Origin: Salpingoeca rosetta
Taxonomy: Eukaryota > Opisthokonta > Choanoflagellata > Craspedida > Salpingoecidae
Direction: 5' to 3'
DNA length: 12,936 nucleotides
Assembly (NCBI RefSeq): GCF_000188695.1
Contig: NW_004754931.1
Span: forward strand, 1,754,005-1,766,940
In this document: one piece after another, positions 1 through 12,936 of the stretch
Numbering within the stretch: the stretch's first letter is position 1
Layout: every line of letters starts with the position of its first letter
Notes under the pieces: generated by a model
Told to the model about the DNA's origin: nothing
The model's input: the letters and a program-made list of their open reading frames with translations, nothing else
Databases searched by the model: none
Position numbers and translations under genes: made by a program

Positions 1-1194
1 AGAGTGGACGCCACAAGTCCAAGCCCCAGAAGGACACAGCCCACTGCTCCGTACTCGTTGCGGATACAGCCGCCTTCATCAAGAACGCGCCGCTGTATCG
101 CCTTGCAGAGCGTGTCGTGACGGTGCCGGAGGTGTTGGCGGAGATCCGTGACGAGGAGGCACGCCGGCGTCTGAAGATGCTGCCGTTTGAGCTGGAGGTG
201 CGCAACCCTTCCCCAGCCGCCATTGCTGCCATGTCCAGCTTTGCCAAGAAGACGGGTGATCTCCGAGCGCTCTCCGCAACCGATCTGCACGTGCTGGCCC
301 TCGCATACATGCTGGATGTGGAGGCCCACGGCAGCGACAAGCACCTCAACGCTGAGCCAAAGAAGGTGTGCGTGCGTATGTGTGCGTTTGTGGTGTGCGA
401 CATGGGTGTGTGTTTGCGTACTCGTGTGTGTATGTGTGTGCGTGTGTGTGTGTGTCTGCGTACCTTTGTGTCTGCGTACATTTGTGTCTGCGTGCGCCTA
501 CACACGCAAGGCGTGTGTGTTGATCGCCTGGCGTGACGCTTCACTCGTGTCACGATTGCCGCGTTACGACTGATGCCCTCACTTTCATTGTTGGTCCTTG
601 ATGCTCCAGGGCCCTGCGAAGAAGAAGCGCAACCGCAAGAACCGAAAGCGCGGCAAGAACAAGGCGGCCGCCAATGACGCAGCGCAGAAGGGGAGTGGTG
701 ACACAGAGCAGGCTGCAAAGAGCGAGCGCACGCACGCAGAGGCAGCAGTGGCGACAGCACAAGCAGAACAGAAGAAGGATGAGTCGGTGAAGGAAGAGGT
801 CGAGCAGAAAGAGGACAAGCAAGAGGAGCAGGAAGAGGGAGCAACAAGCGAGGTGGCGAACAAGGACGATGAGCAAGCTGTTGCCGCTGTTAGCGGCGAT
901 GACAATGGCAATGGCGAGGAAGGAGACGAAGACGAAGACGCGGAAGAAGAAGAAGAAGAAGAAGAAGGGGACAACAACGCGGGAGACAATGAGGCATCAA
1001 ACGAGGAAGAGGTGAAAGTTGAAGTGGACGATGATGATGATGACGAGCAGGATGATGAGCACGGTGCAGTTGCGGACGAGGACAACGTAGCAACAGCAGA
1101 TGGTCACACGCTCGAGCAACTACCATCTGATGGTGACGACGATGACGACGCGGAGTGGCAGGTTGCCCCGACAAAGTCCAAGGTTTGTGATGCG

Positions 1195-1246
<52 letters not shown>

Positions 1247-2706
1247 CGTGCGTGTGTGTATGTGTGTAATGAAGTGCATATGTTCATGTACTCACTCTGT
1301 TTCGTCTTTAACCCTTTCATCATCATATATGTGTATGTGTCTGTTTGTTCGCTGATGGTGAGCAGAAGATGACAGAGGCGGCCCGGCGCAGGAAAGGTGA
1401 TACGCCCCCTAATCATGCATGCAAGCATCATGTGCTCCATTCGCTCGCGTGACTATATGCCTGCCGGAATGCACACGAATAGAATAACACGCGTGCAATG
1501 ACGACACTGTGGCCTTGCTACTTTTGTTATTGCTGCTGCTGGTGGCGGTGGGATGCGTGCTGTCCCGCCCGTTCGCATATTGCTCTCTTCTGCGCATGTA
1601 CTGACATGACTGTGTGTGATTTGACAGAGGCGCAAATCCGGAGAGACGCAAAGTTCTTCTCAGCCACAGGTGCACACGCACAAATGATTGCTCATGACTG
1701 TTGGCCAATGGCAAAAGTGCCCCTGTCTCCTTCCTCCTGCACCCATGTGCTCTCTCTCTTTCTCTCAAACACACGCTCTCTAACTCACACAACACATCAT
1801 ACTCGCATTGACGCCCACTTGATCGTGCATATGTGTATGTGTGCGTGTGTCACAGGGACAGCGGATGGTAGCGACGGCTGGATCACGCCCGCCAACATGC
1901 CGAAGGTGGTGAAGAAGATGAAGAAGGAAAATGTCGACAAGTATGCATTCTCAAAGGTACGGGAAGCATTGGTGATGGCTTGGGAGGGGGTGTGCTTGCA
2001 GGCACGCCACGATGACTGCACATATGCTGTCTGAGAGGAGATCAGATCACACCGTCGACTCAAACTGACATGCACACACCACCACCAACCACAAACAACA
2101 CCAACCACAATCAACAACACCAACCACAAACAACAACAACAACAACAACAACAAACAACAACACCAACCACAAACAACAACAACAACAACAACAACAAAC
2201 AACAACACCAACCACAAACAACAACAACTACAACTTAAATAACAACAACAACAACTTAAACAACAACAACTACAACTTAAACAACAACAACAACAACTTA
2301 AACAACAACAACAACAACCAGGTTGCGTGCATGACGACGGATTTTGCGATGCAGAATGTGCTGCTGCAGAAAGGACTGCGGCTCATGTCACTGGACGGAC
2401 TTCTGGTCCACCGCCTGCGCTACCACGTGCTCAAGTGCGAGGCGTGCTTTGCTGTCACTACTCAGACCAACCGCGACTTTTGTCAGTCGTGCGGCCACCC
2501 AACCTTGCAGCGCGTGTCTGCTGCTGTGGACAAGCGGGGCCAGGTGAAAGTCTTTGAACCTCGCGTGAAGCGCGTGAACCTCAAGGGCACAAAGTACTCT
2601 GTGCCGATGCCAAAGGGCGGACGCGACCGGAGGAAGAACCTCATCCTCACAGAGGACCAACAGGCCCGAGTTGCTAGCCTCCCTGCCCCACGAGTGAGTG
2701 GTCTGC

Positions 2707-2745
<39 letters not shown>

Positions 2746-3215
2746 CGTGTGTGTGTGTAGTGTGTGTGCGTGTGTGTGTGTGTGTAGTGTGTGTGTGTGT
2801 GTGGAGCGTGTGTGTGTGCGTGTGTCGACGTGGCTACTGCAGTGACAATTGTAATGTGAATGACATGCTGGTGATGCTTTGTGTCCACAGTTCTCTGCCT
2901 CATTCACACACAGACACACACGCACGCACACACGCACACAAACACACGCACACACAAATACCTTAATCTTCGGCTCACCCTCTCTTTCCCTCCAACCTCC
3001 GCCCCCGCCTCTTCCCTTGTGCCTGCATGCAACACTGGACGCAACTGCAGAAGAAGGTCGTGGACGTGTTCAGCGACGATTTCCTCGAGCACCTGTCTCC
3101 GTTTGGCACGAGCAACGCCCCCTCCCGTCGCGCTGTCAACCGCAAGCCCGTGCCCGGTTACGGCCGCCGCAACCCCAACGAACCAAAGCCAAAGGGCAAG
3201 TCCAGGCGCAAGTAG
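1..3215 (+). CDS. NOB1: NOB1, PIN-domain endonuclease for 18S rRNA 3'-end maturation (5' end cut by window)
   Basis: NOB1 cleaves site D of pre-18S rRNA in late cytoplasmic pre-40S particles. Exons joined in phase: 1-365 (reading frame from base 3), 610-1182, 1366-1396, 1628-1669, 1856-1956, 2322-2693, 3051-3215 (TAG at 3213). About 548 residues are visible. Exon 1 carries the PIN domain: VADTAAF with the first catalytic Asp, EVLAEIRDEEARRRL, KKTGDLRALSATDLHVLAL. Exon 2 is a basic patch (KKKRNRKNRKRGKNK) followed by a very long Asp/Glu-rich linker. Exon 5 has the family motif DGWITPANM. Exon 6 has CMTTDFAMQNVLLQ, a zinc ribbon (CEAC...CQSC) and KYSVPMPKGG. Exon 7 is the basic tail ending KGKSRRK. 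The visible part exceeds the human protein (about 410 aa), mainly because of the linker. The start codon lies upstream of the window. Tiny exons 3 and 4 (31 and 42 bp) are the least certain, but their phases agree. Confidence 0.95.
366..609 (+). repeat. NOB1 intron 1 with GT-rich imperfect microsatellite
   Basis: The intron opens GTGTGC and ends CTCCAG. Its first half (about 366-520) is GT-rich, interrupted by GCGT and by TCTGCGTAC units that recur near 455-490. The second half is ordinary sequence. The GT array is on the sense strand, directly at the donor. Confidence 0.8.
1199..1267 (+). repeat. (GT)n microsatellite in NOB1 intron 2
   Basis: A nearly pure GT tract with a few GCGT and TAT interruptions begins 16 bases after the donor at 1183 (GTTTGT). 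The intron ends at AG 1364-1365. Confidence 0.95.
2070..2321 (+). repeat. CAA/ACC-rich array forming the 3' part of NOB1 intron 5
   Basis: About 250 bases of CAA trinucleotides with interspersed ACCA and CTTAAA units run straight into the 3' splice site CAG at 2319-2321. A higher-order unit of CAACAACAACAACTTAAA/CTACAACTTAAA type repeats at about 2222-2305. There is no polypyrimidine tract before this acceptor. The following exon begins VACMTTDFAMQNV, a conserved NOB1 stretch, so the acceptor itself is secure. Confidence 0.95.
2709..2826 (+). repeat. (GT)n array, donor side of NOB1 intron 6
   Basis: GT repeats with GCGT, GTAGTGTG and GAGCGT interruptions begin about 15 bases after the donor GTGAGT at 2694. 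A CA array lies near the other end of the same intron. Confidence 0.95.
2903..2957 (+). repeat. (CA)n array, acceptor half of NOB1 intron 6
   Basis: CA repeats with GCA interruptions, the reverse complement of the GT array upstream in the same intron. A C/T-rich stretch (about 2970-3020) and the acceptor CTGCAG at 3045-3050 follow. Confidence 0.95.
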
Positions 3216-3563
3216 AAGTGCGGGGAAGGGAAAGGCCATGGGGTGGCGTTGTGGTGATGGTGTTTGCGAAGGGTGGTGGCAAGTTGTGTTGTAGGGTTTG
3301 GGGATTGGACGGCGGAGTGGCGGTGATTTGCAGAGTGTGTTGTGGGGTGCACTTTCCTTCCGTGCTGTGTATGTGTGTTTCGTTGTTGTGTTGTGTTGTC
3401 ATGTTGCGCTGCGTCTCTGTCGTACGATCTGTACGATGTGACGTGAATTGATGACAATTGTTTACCTAGCCTGTGTTGTTTTGCTGCAAGCGGCACCTTG
3501 CGCTTCAAATAAACACCATCGACAAACGCATACTCTCCCAACACTCACCCAGCACTCACCCAG
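3216..3563. other. Convergent 3' region between NOB1 and the FAM151-like gene
   Basis: This stretch of about 350 bases between two stop codons on opposite strands holds no gene I can support. It is G/T-rich on the plus strand up to about 3420. It contains the NOB1 poly(A) signal near its right end. No AATAAA is visible on the minus strand here, so the FAM151-like transcript may end inside or beyond the NOB1 3' UTR. Confidence 0.7.
3508..3513 (+). terminator. AATAAA polyadenylation signal for NOB1
   Basis: A canonical AATAAA lies about 295 bases after the NOB1 stop codon. Cleavage some 10-30 bases downstream would place the NOB1 3' end within roughly 30 bases of the stop codon of the opposing gene, so the two genes are packed tail to tail. 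Confidence 0.75.
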
Positions 3564-4217
3564 TCAGCTGGCATGCCGTGCTCGACTACCACGATAAGCA
3601 CCACAGCGATCACCATCACGATCACCATCATCGTCACCATCAGCATTGGCCGTGTCGTGGGACGTCAAGACGCCAAGGGCGCGCAAGACAGCATACGCCG
3701 CCCGTCGCGTGAATGGTGCCTGCAAGCAATCAATGTACACGTGCCCGCAGTATCGCTGTGCCAAGGAGTTGGCCCAGGTTTGGAGCTGCATGGATGGACA
3801 GTGGAGGGACAGGAAGCACAGGTGTGGTGACAGGAATCAGGGTGGCAAGACAATTCAAATCGTGCAAAAACTACACTCACATGATGACCACACACACAAC
3901 ACACACACACACACACATGGTGACCACAAACACAAATACACAAACAAACACATGCACACACGCACACACAAACAAACACGCACAAACACACAGAGGAAGA
4001 TTCAGGCCAACGCGCGTACGGGGTCATCGACGAGGCCCCAGAGGGTGATGGTGGCGTTGTGGACGTGACGCATGAGGGCGGCGATGGCGTGGGGAGATTC
4101 GCGTGCGCAGCAAGCGGACATGGCAAACGTTGGCGGGGTGGGCAGCTCATGTGCTTGACACAACTCGATCATCTGAAGAAAAAGTTGCGCAGATGTGGGT
4201 GAGAAGAGAAGTGAGCT

Positions 4218-4308
<91 letters not shown>

Positions 4309-5476
4309 TGCCGCACGGGTGGTCGTGCACGCACTTCAGTTGCCATGACCATTGTGTAGGCAAAGTTGAATGTGTACATGGAGGTTGTCCAGCCGAGCGA
4401 CAGTGTGCCGTGGTGCTTGCACTGGCTAACAAATGCGTCAGCATCAAAGAGCGGGGCGGCACCGCCTGTGCGCCGAAACAACGAACAAAGCTCACTGTGA
4501 GCAACAACAATTAATCGCTGGGCTGAAAGCAGATGCATTGCGTGCGACATGTTACAGGTGCATCCGCTCACCTGGCCCCTTGAGGATGTCTGCATTGAGC
4601 CAGACCTCCCAAGTGGAGAGGGACGCTGCGGCCATGGCGGGTACACGATGAAAGTCATGAGTGAGACTGCGCGACACAGGGTTGTGGAAACAAAGACTGG
4701 GGAAACGAAGGCATGGGCGAAGAGGAAAAGCAACGGAGTGTGCTTGCACGTGGTATGCCGTGCCTTGCGTACAGCTGCAGACAGACGGCAGGCAAAACAG
4801 TGAGCATAATTGCGCAGCTGGCGTTGTGTACCTGTAAATTTGTCGAGGAGGTTCAAGCTGGGTTGAACGACAGCCGGATCCTTGAAGTCGAGCTTGACGA
4901 TCTTCTGGTGGCTCTGCTGGGGTGGCTCGTGTGCCACCAATGCCTGCAAAAGGTCCTCAACGGTGATGTCCGACGTGCGTTCGGGAGGATGGGCCAAAAT
5001 GGGCACATTCCCCTCAGACAGCAGCACATCAGCCTTGATGCAGGAAGAGAGGGACGTGGCACAACTGTCAGTGGTTGAGGAGGACAGTGGGTGGTGGAGC
5101 TGGTGGGGCTGGCTGGTAGGAAATGCATGAACATATAACAATAACATTTCGCAAACACAAGCAAGCAAGAAGGGTGCGCACAGACACACACTGCTGCATA
5201 CAGACTGACACAACACAACACACAACACGCTCTCACACACCCACAACACACACAAACTCACCCAGTACACACACAGTAAGTAAGTTTCCACACACACACA
5301 CACACACACATAAACAGGCACATGTGCACTCATGTCACCTCGATGCACACGATGCCTTGGGCGAGCGCAGCCTCGAGCTGGGCCTTGGAATTGACGGCAT
5401 GTGCCCACAACGCCGCACGTCCACCACCACCACCACCACCAGCACCACCAGTGCGAGTGTCGTCGTCACCCCCCAT
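3564..5476 (-). CDS. FAM151/Menorin-family (DUF2181) protein
   Basis: Minus-strand exons joined in phase: 5476-5339, 5033-4832, 4625-4572, 4465-4335, 4172-4020, 3785-3564 (TGA at 3566-3564); about 299 aa. Family motifs in order: WAHAVNS (His26), CIE|ADVLL (Glu46, Asp48), ILAHPPE (His61), VKLDFKDPAVVQPSL (Asp95), VWLNADILKGPG, GTLSLGWTT, ITLWGLVDDP. These match animal FAM151A/B and worm Menorin. The fold is related to PLC/GDPD-like TIM barrels, and the His, Glu-x-Asp and His positions recall that metal site; the reaction is unknown. The start at 5476 is the first ATG in frame, with A at -3 and G at +4. The N-terminus is a Gly run encoded by GGT repeats (about 5419-5450), with no clear signal peptide. 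The C-terminal 30 residues are Asp/Gly/Arg-rich and not family-like. The exon 2 acceptor is AAG rather than CAG. Confidence 0.88.
3889..3995 (-). repeat. CA/GT array in last intron of the FAM151-like gene
   Basis: Written as CA on the plus strand, it reads GT on the sense (minus) strand, starting about 25 bases after the donor at 4019. It is interrupted by ATGGTGACCACAAA-type and CAAACAAA units. The acceptor is ATGCAG at 3791-3786. Confidence 0.9.
4219..4304 (-). repeat. Perfect (CA)43 microsatellite in FAM151-like intron 4
   Basis: This is an uninterrupted run of 43 CA units, the longest pure dinucleotide tract in the window. On the sense strand it is GT and begins about 30 bases after the donor at 4334. 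The acceptor TTCAG lies at 4177-4173 and is preceded by a run of T on the sense strand. The intron has no stop codon in the gene's frame. Confidence 0.98.
5176..5312 (-). repeat. CA-rich stretch in FAM151-like intron 1
   Basis: A pure CA run at about 5289-5310 and scattered CACA and CACAACA units down to 5176. On the sense strand these read GT and TTGTG, beginning about 28 bases after the donor GTGACA at 5338. Confidence 0.85.
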
Positions 5477-5967
5477 CGTGGGTTGTCCTTCTTCCCACCA
5501 GCAGTTGTGACAATTATGTAAGATTTCCGTTAATTTTCTCCCTGCCAACCCAAACACCAACGCTGACGAACGAAAAGAAGGTGTGTTGTTGACGGTCCTC
5601 TGCTTCTTGCAGCACCCACGAGACGTGCTGTTGTTGTTGTTGTTGTTGTGGGTGGTGGTGACGGTGTGCTGAGGTGCGTTGGGAAGGCCGGCTGGATAAG
5701 GGGTGGATTGATTGACAGCCTCACATCATGTACTTTCATTCCTCACTCACATCGATCTCTTCTCCGTGTCGTCTCTGCCTTCTCCTGCGTTCGTTCTTGC
5801 TTGCTCAGGACCGCCTTGAGCCAGCTGGTCTATTGTCGTTGTTGGCGTGTCAAGTGAGCGTTCCGTCCCATTCCGCGACGAGCCGAGTCATACACCAAAG
5901 GCAACAGGCACACGCACGCACACACATCGTCGTCTTTTGACGCTTTGCGACCAAAGAGCAAGCAACC
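5477..5967. promoter_or_regulatory. Divergent 5' region shared by the FAM151-like and SLC44 genes
   Basis: The two ATG codons point away from each other across 491 bases, so both promoters and 5' UTRs must lie here. I see no TATA box. It contains a (TTG)n run at about 5630-5648, a GGTGGTGG stretch right after it, and a C/T-rich segment at about 5735-5790. A CA-rich piece sits at about 5907-5926, just upstream of the SLC44 start. No additional gene is supported. Confidence 0.6.
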
Positions 5968-11620
<5,653 letters not shown>

Positions 11621-11673
11621 ACCCACTTCCTCTGTCTGACGGGTGTTTTGACTGCCATGGGCATTGTGTGTGC

Positions 11674-11707
<34 letters not shown>

Positions 11708-12399
11708 ATTTGAGACAGCGTCCTGACTTCATCAGCCGTCGCTCCTTATGACTTCGTTCTCTTGACGTGTGTTTTGTGGGTGGTTCGCCTGTGCTTCTTG
11801 GTTGGCATGTTTTGCTGGTGTTCCTCATCTTTGACCCGCCAGCAGCGCATTTTGCTGTTGCGGATGATCCCTCTTCCTATGGTGTGGGTCTGCAAGTGTG
11901 GCAGCCATGCTCTGTGGTGTGCTGTGTGCGTGCGTGTGTGTTTTTCATTTTGTCATCTTCGCTGTGCGCACGCGTTGCCGTCATGATGTCATCGCTGTCT
12001 GTGAGGAGTTGTTTCTCCTTCTTCCAAAACGGCAGCAAGCGCAAATTGCATTCAACAACAGTCCCTTGAAATGATGACATGCGCAAACCGTCGTCCTGTC
12101 GTCAGTGGTTGTTGGTTGATTGGCGCTTGAGTGGTTCCGCAACCTCGTGCCCTCGCTCGCTGGTTCGGCAACACCCGGTGACTGCTGGCTCGAGGGGTGC
12201 CTCTGGATCGGCAATGAGTGTGCCCAGTACGACATCACAAGCGAGCCATCCCGGCGGCTGGAAGCGTTCTTTGACCATGGCAGCTCTTCAACGCCAAGCT
12301 TGCGGAAACCACGCGTTGCGTTTTCACCGCGGCATCCTCAGCAACACCGATTGAGACGTCGAGATCCGCTGACAGGAGGCCGCAGCGAGTCACAGGGTC
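11621..12399. other. Region after SLC44 with no supportable gene
   Basis: It must contain the SLC44 3' UTR and the 5' region of the next gene. I see no AATAAA. It holds a (GT)n tract at 11666-11706. Open frames exist (for example 12120-12360), but they begin without an ATG and match nothing I recognise. Confidence 0.6.
11666..11706 (+). repeat. (GT)n microsatellite downstream of SLC44
   Basis: GT repeat with one GCGTCT interruption, beginning about 45 bases after the SLC44 stop codon, so probably in the 3' UTR. It is again GT on the sense strand. Confidence 0.95.
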
Positions 12400-12726
12400 A
12401 TGGGAGACCTGCGCAAAGTAAGCAGCCCCGATGCCCACCCATATCGAGTGGACCACGATGCAGAGCAACAAGAAGCTGCCACGAACATGGAGAGGCGACA
12501 CACGTGCCTGCAACGGCGCATGAGTTTGTGTCTCTTTGCCCTGCTGGTGGTTCTCCTCGCGTCCGCAATTGCGGTGCCCGTCACGTTTGTGACAATGAGG
12601 ACATTTGCAGCAAGCGGAAGCGGCAACGCAGACACCGGGACGGGCAGAAACCAACACAACACCAACATCTCCGTGCTCCAGGAACAGACAGCGTGCCAGG
12701 ACTTGATTCAAGGGTGCTTCCTCTCC
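12400..12726 (+). CDS. First exon of an unrecognised single-span membrane protein
   Basis: ATG at 12400 has G at -3 and G at +4, and an in-frame TGA lies at 12370, so it is the first ATG of the frame. The exon encodes 109 residues and ends at a consensus donor GTAAGT (12727), phase 0. Residues 1-40 are polar and end in a basic patch (MERRHTCLQRR). Residues 41-66 are strongly hydrophobic (LCLFALLVVLLASAIAVPV). The rest has an N-glycosylation sequon (NIS, residue 89) and two Cys (ACQDLIQGC). It could be a type II membrane protein, or a secreted protein if translation began at Met41, which reads like a signal peptide. The frame happens to stay open through the GT-rich intron to the window end. 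No family is recognised. Confidence 0.55.
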
Positions 12727-12804
12727 GTAAGTGAGAACCTTGCTTTGAACGAGGGATGTGTGGCTTGTGCATCTACATGCGGTATCTACTTGGCACGTGA
12801 CGCG

Positions 12805-12900
12805 CTGTGTGTGTGTTACATATGTGTGTGTGTGTGTGTGCTGTGTGCCTCTGTGCGTACGTGTGTGTGTGCATGCTATGTCTGCTTGGTACGTGCTGTG

Positions 12901-12936
<36 letters not shown>
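12805..12936 (+). repeat. GT-rich array at the window end, in the presumed first intron of the last gene
   Basis: GTGTGT runs broken by GCTGTGTGCCTC and GCATGCTATGTCTGC segments, continuing to the last base. It starts about 80 bases after the donor GTAAGT. Confidence 0.9.

Noticed and set aside
4002..5408. A single 468-codon minus-strand open frame that could be taken as one uninterrupted gene
   Set aside because: It covers FAM151 exons 2, 4 and 5, but includes a long Val-Cys run from the GT array. It also reads exon 3 (VWLNADIL) in the wrong frame. Splicing restores the family motifs in order, so the open introns are coincidental.
5330..5560. Start of the FAM151-like gene at 5560
   Set aside because: That codon is TTG. 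The first ATG of the frame is at 5476, in a good Kozak context.
11762..11986. Plus-strand 74-codon open frame after SLC44
   Set aside because: Cys/Trp-rich low-complexity translation of GT-rich DNA just after the SLC44 stop, with no recognisable motif and no splice context.
12235..12711. Minus-strand 158-codon open frame with a hydrophobic stretch
   Set aside because: It begins with TTG and has no ATG until near its end. The plus strand has a Kozak-context ATG, an upstream in-frame stop, a clear hydrophobic segment and a consensus donor, so the minus frame is best read as a shadow.

Overview
This is a nuclear eukaryotic window with intron-dense genes. The exons are GC-rich and short, the splice sites are GT..AG, start codons sit in Kozak-like contexts, and one AATAAA poly(A) signal is visible. 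Most introns are loaded with microsatellites, mainly GT/CA, with some TC, CAA, TTG and GA. The gene content (NOB1, a FAM151/Menorin-type protein, an SLC44 transporter) and the short introns fit a unicellular relative of animals such as a choanoflagellate. That assignment is inference; no rRNA or lineage-specific marker is present.

Layout. (1) 1-3215, plus strand: NOB1, the PIN-domain endonuclease of 18S rRNA maturation. The extreme 5' end is cut off by the window; seven exons can be joined in phase to the stop. (2) 3216-3563: a short convergent 3' region with AATAAA at 3508. (3) 3564-5476, minus strand: a FAM151/Menorin (DUF2181) gene with six exons and about 299 aa. (4) 5477-5967: a divergent 5' region shared with the next gene. 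(5) 5968-11620, plus strand: a complete choline-transporter-like (SLC44/CTL) gene with 15 exons and 640 aa. (6) 11621-12399: no gene I can support. (7) 12400-12726, plus strand: the first exon of an unrecognised protein with one hydrophobic segment; its first intron runs off the window in a GT array.

The three identified genes do not form a pathway. NOB1 is ribosome biogenesis, SLC44 is choline/membrane-lipid transport, and the FAM151 product is a TIM-barrel-like protein of unknown reaction. They are simply neighbours in a compact genome.

The most interesting signal is in the introns. GT arrays lie on the sense strand near the 5' splice site in genes of both orientations. Several introns also carry a complementary CA array next to the 3' splice site. 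One intron swaps the sequence but keeps the complementarity, with TTG near the donor and CAA near the acceptor. Several of these acceptors have no polypyrimidine tract. This suggests intron-bridging RNA stems that bring the splice sites together.
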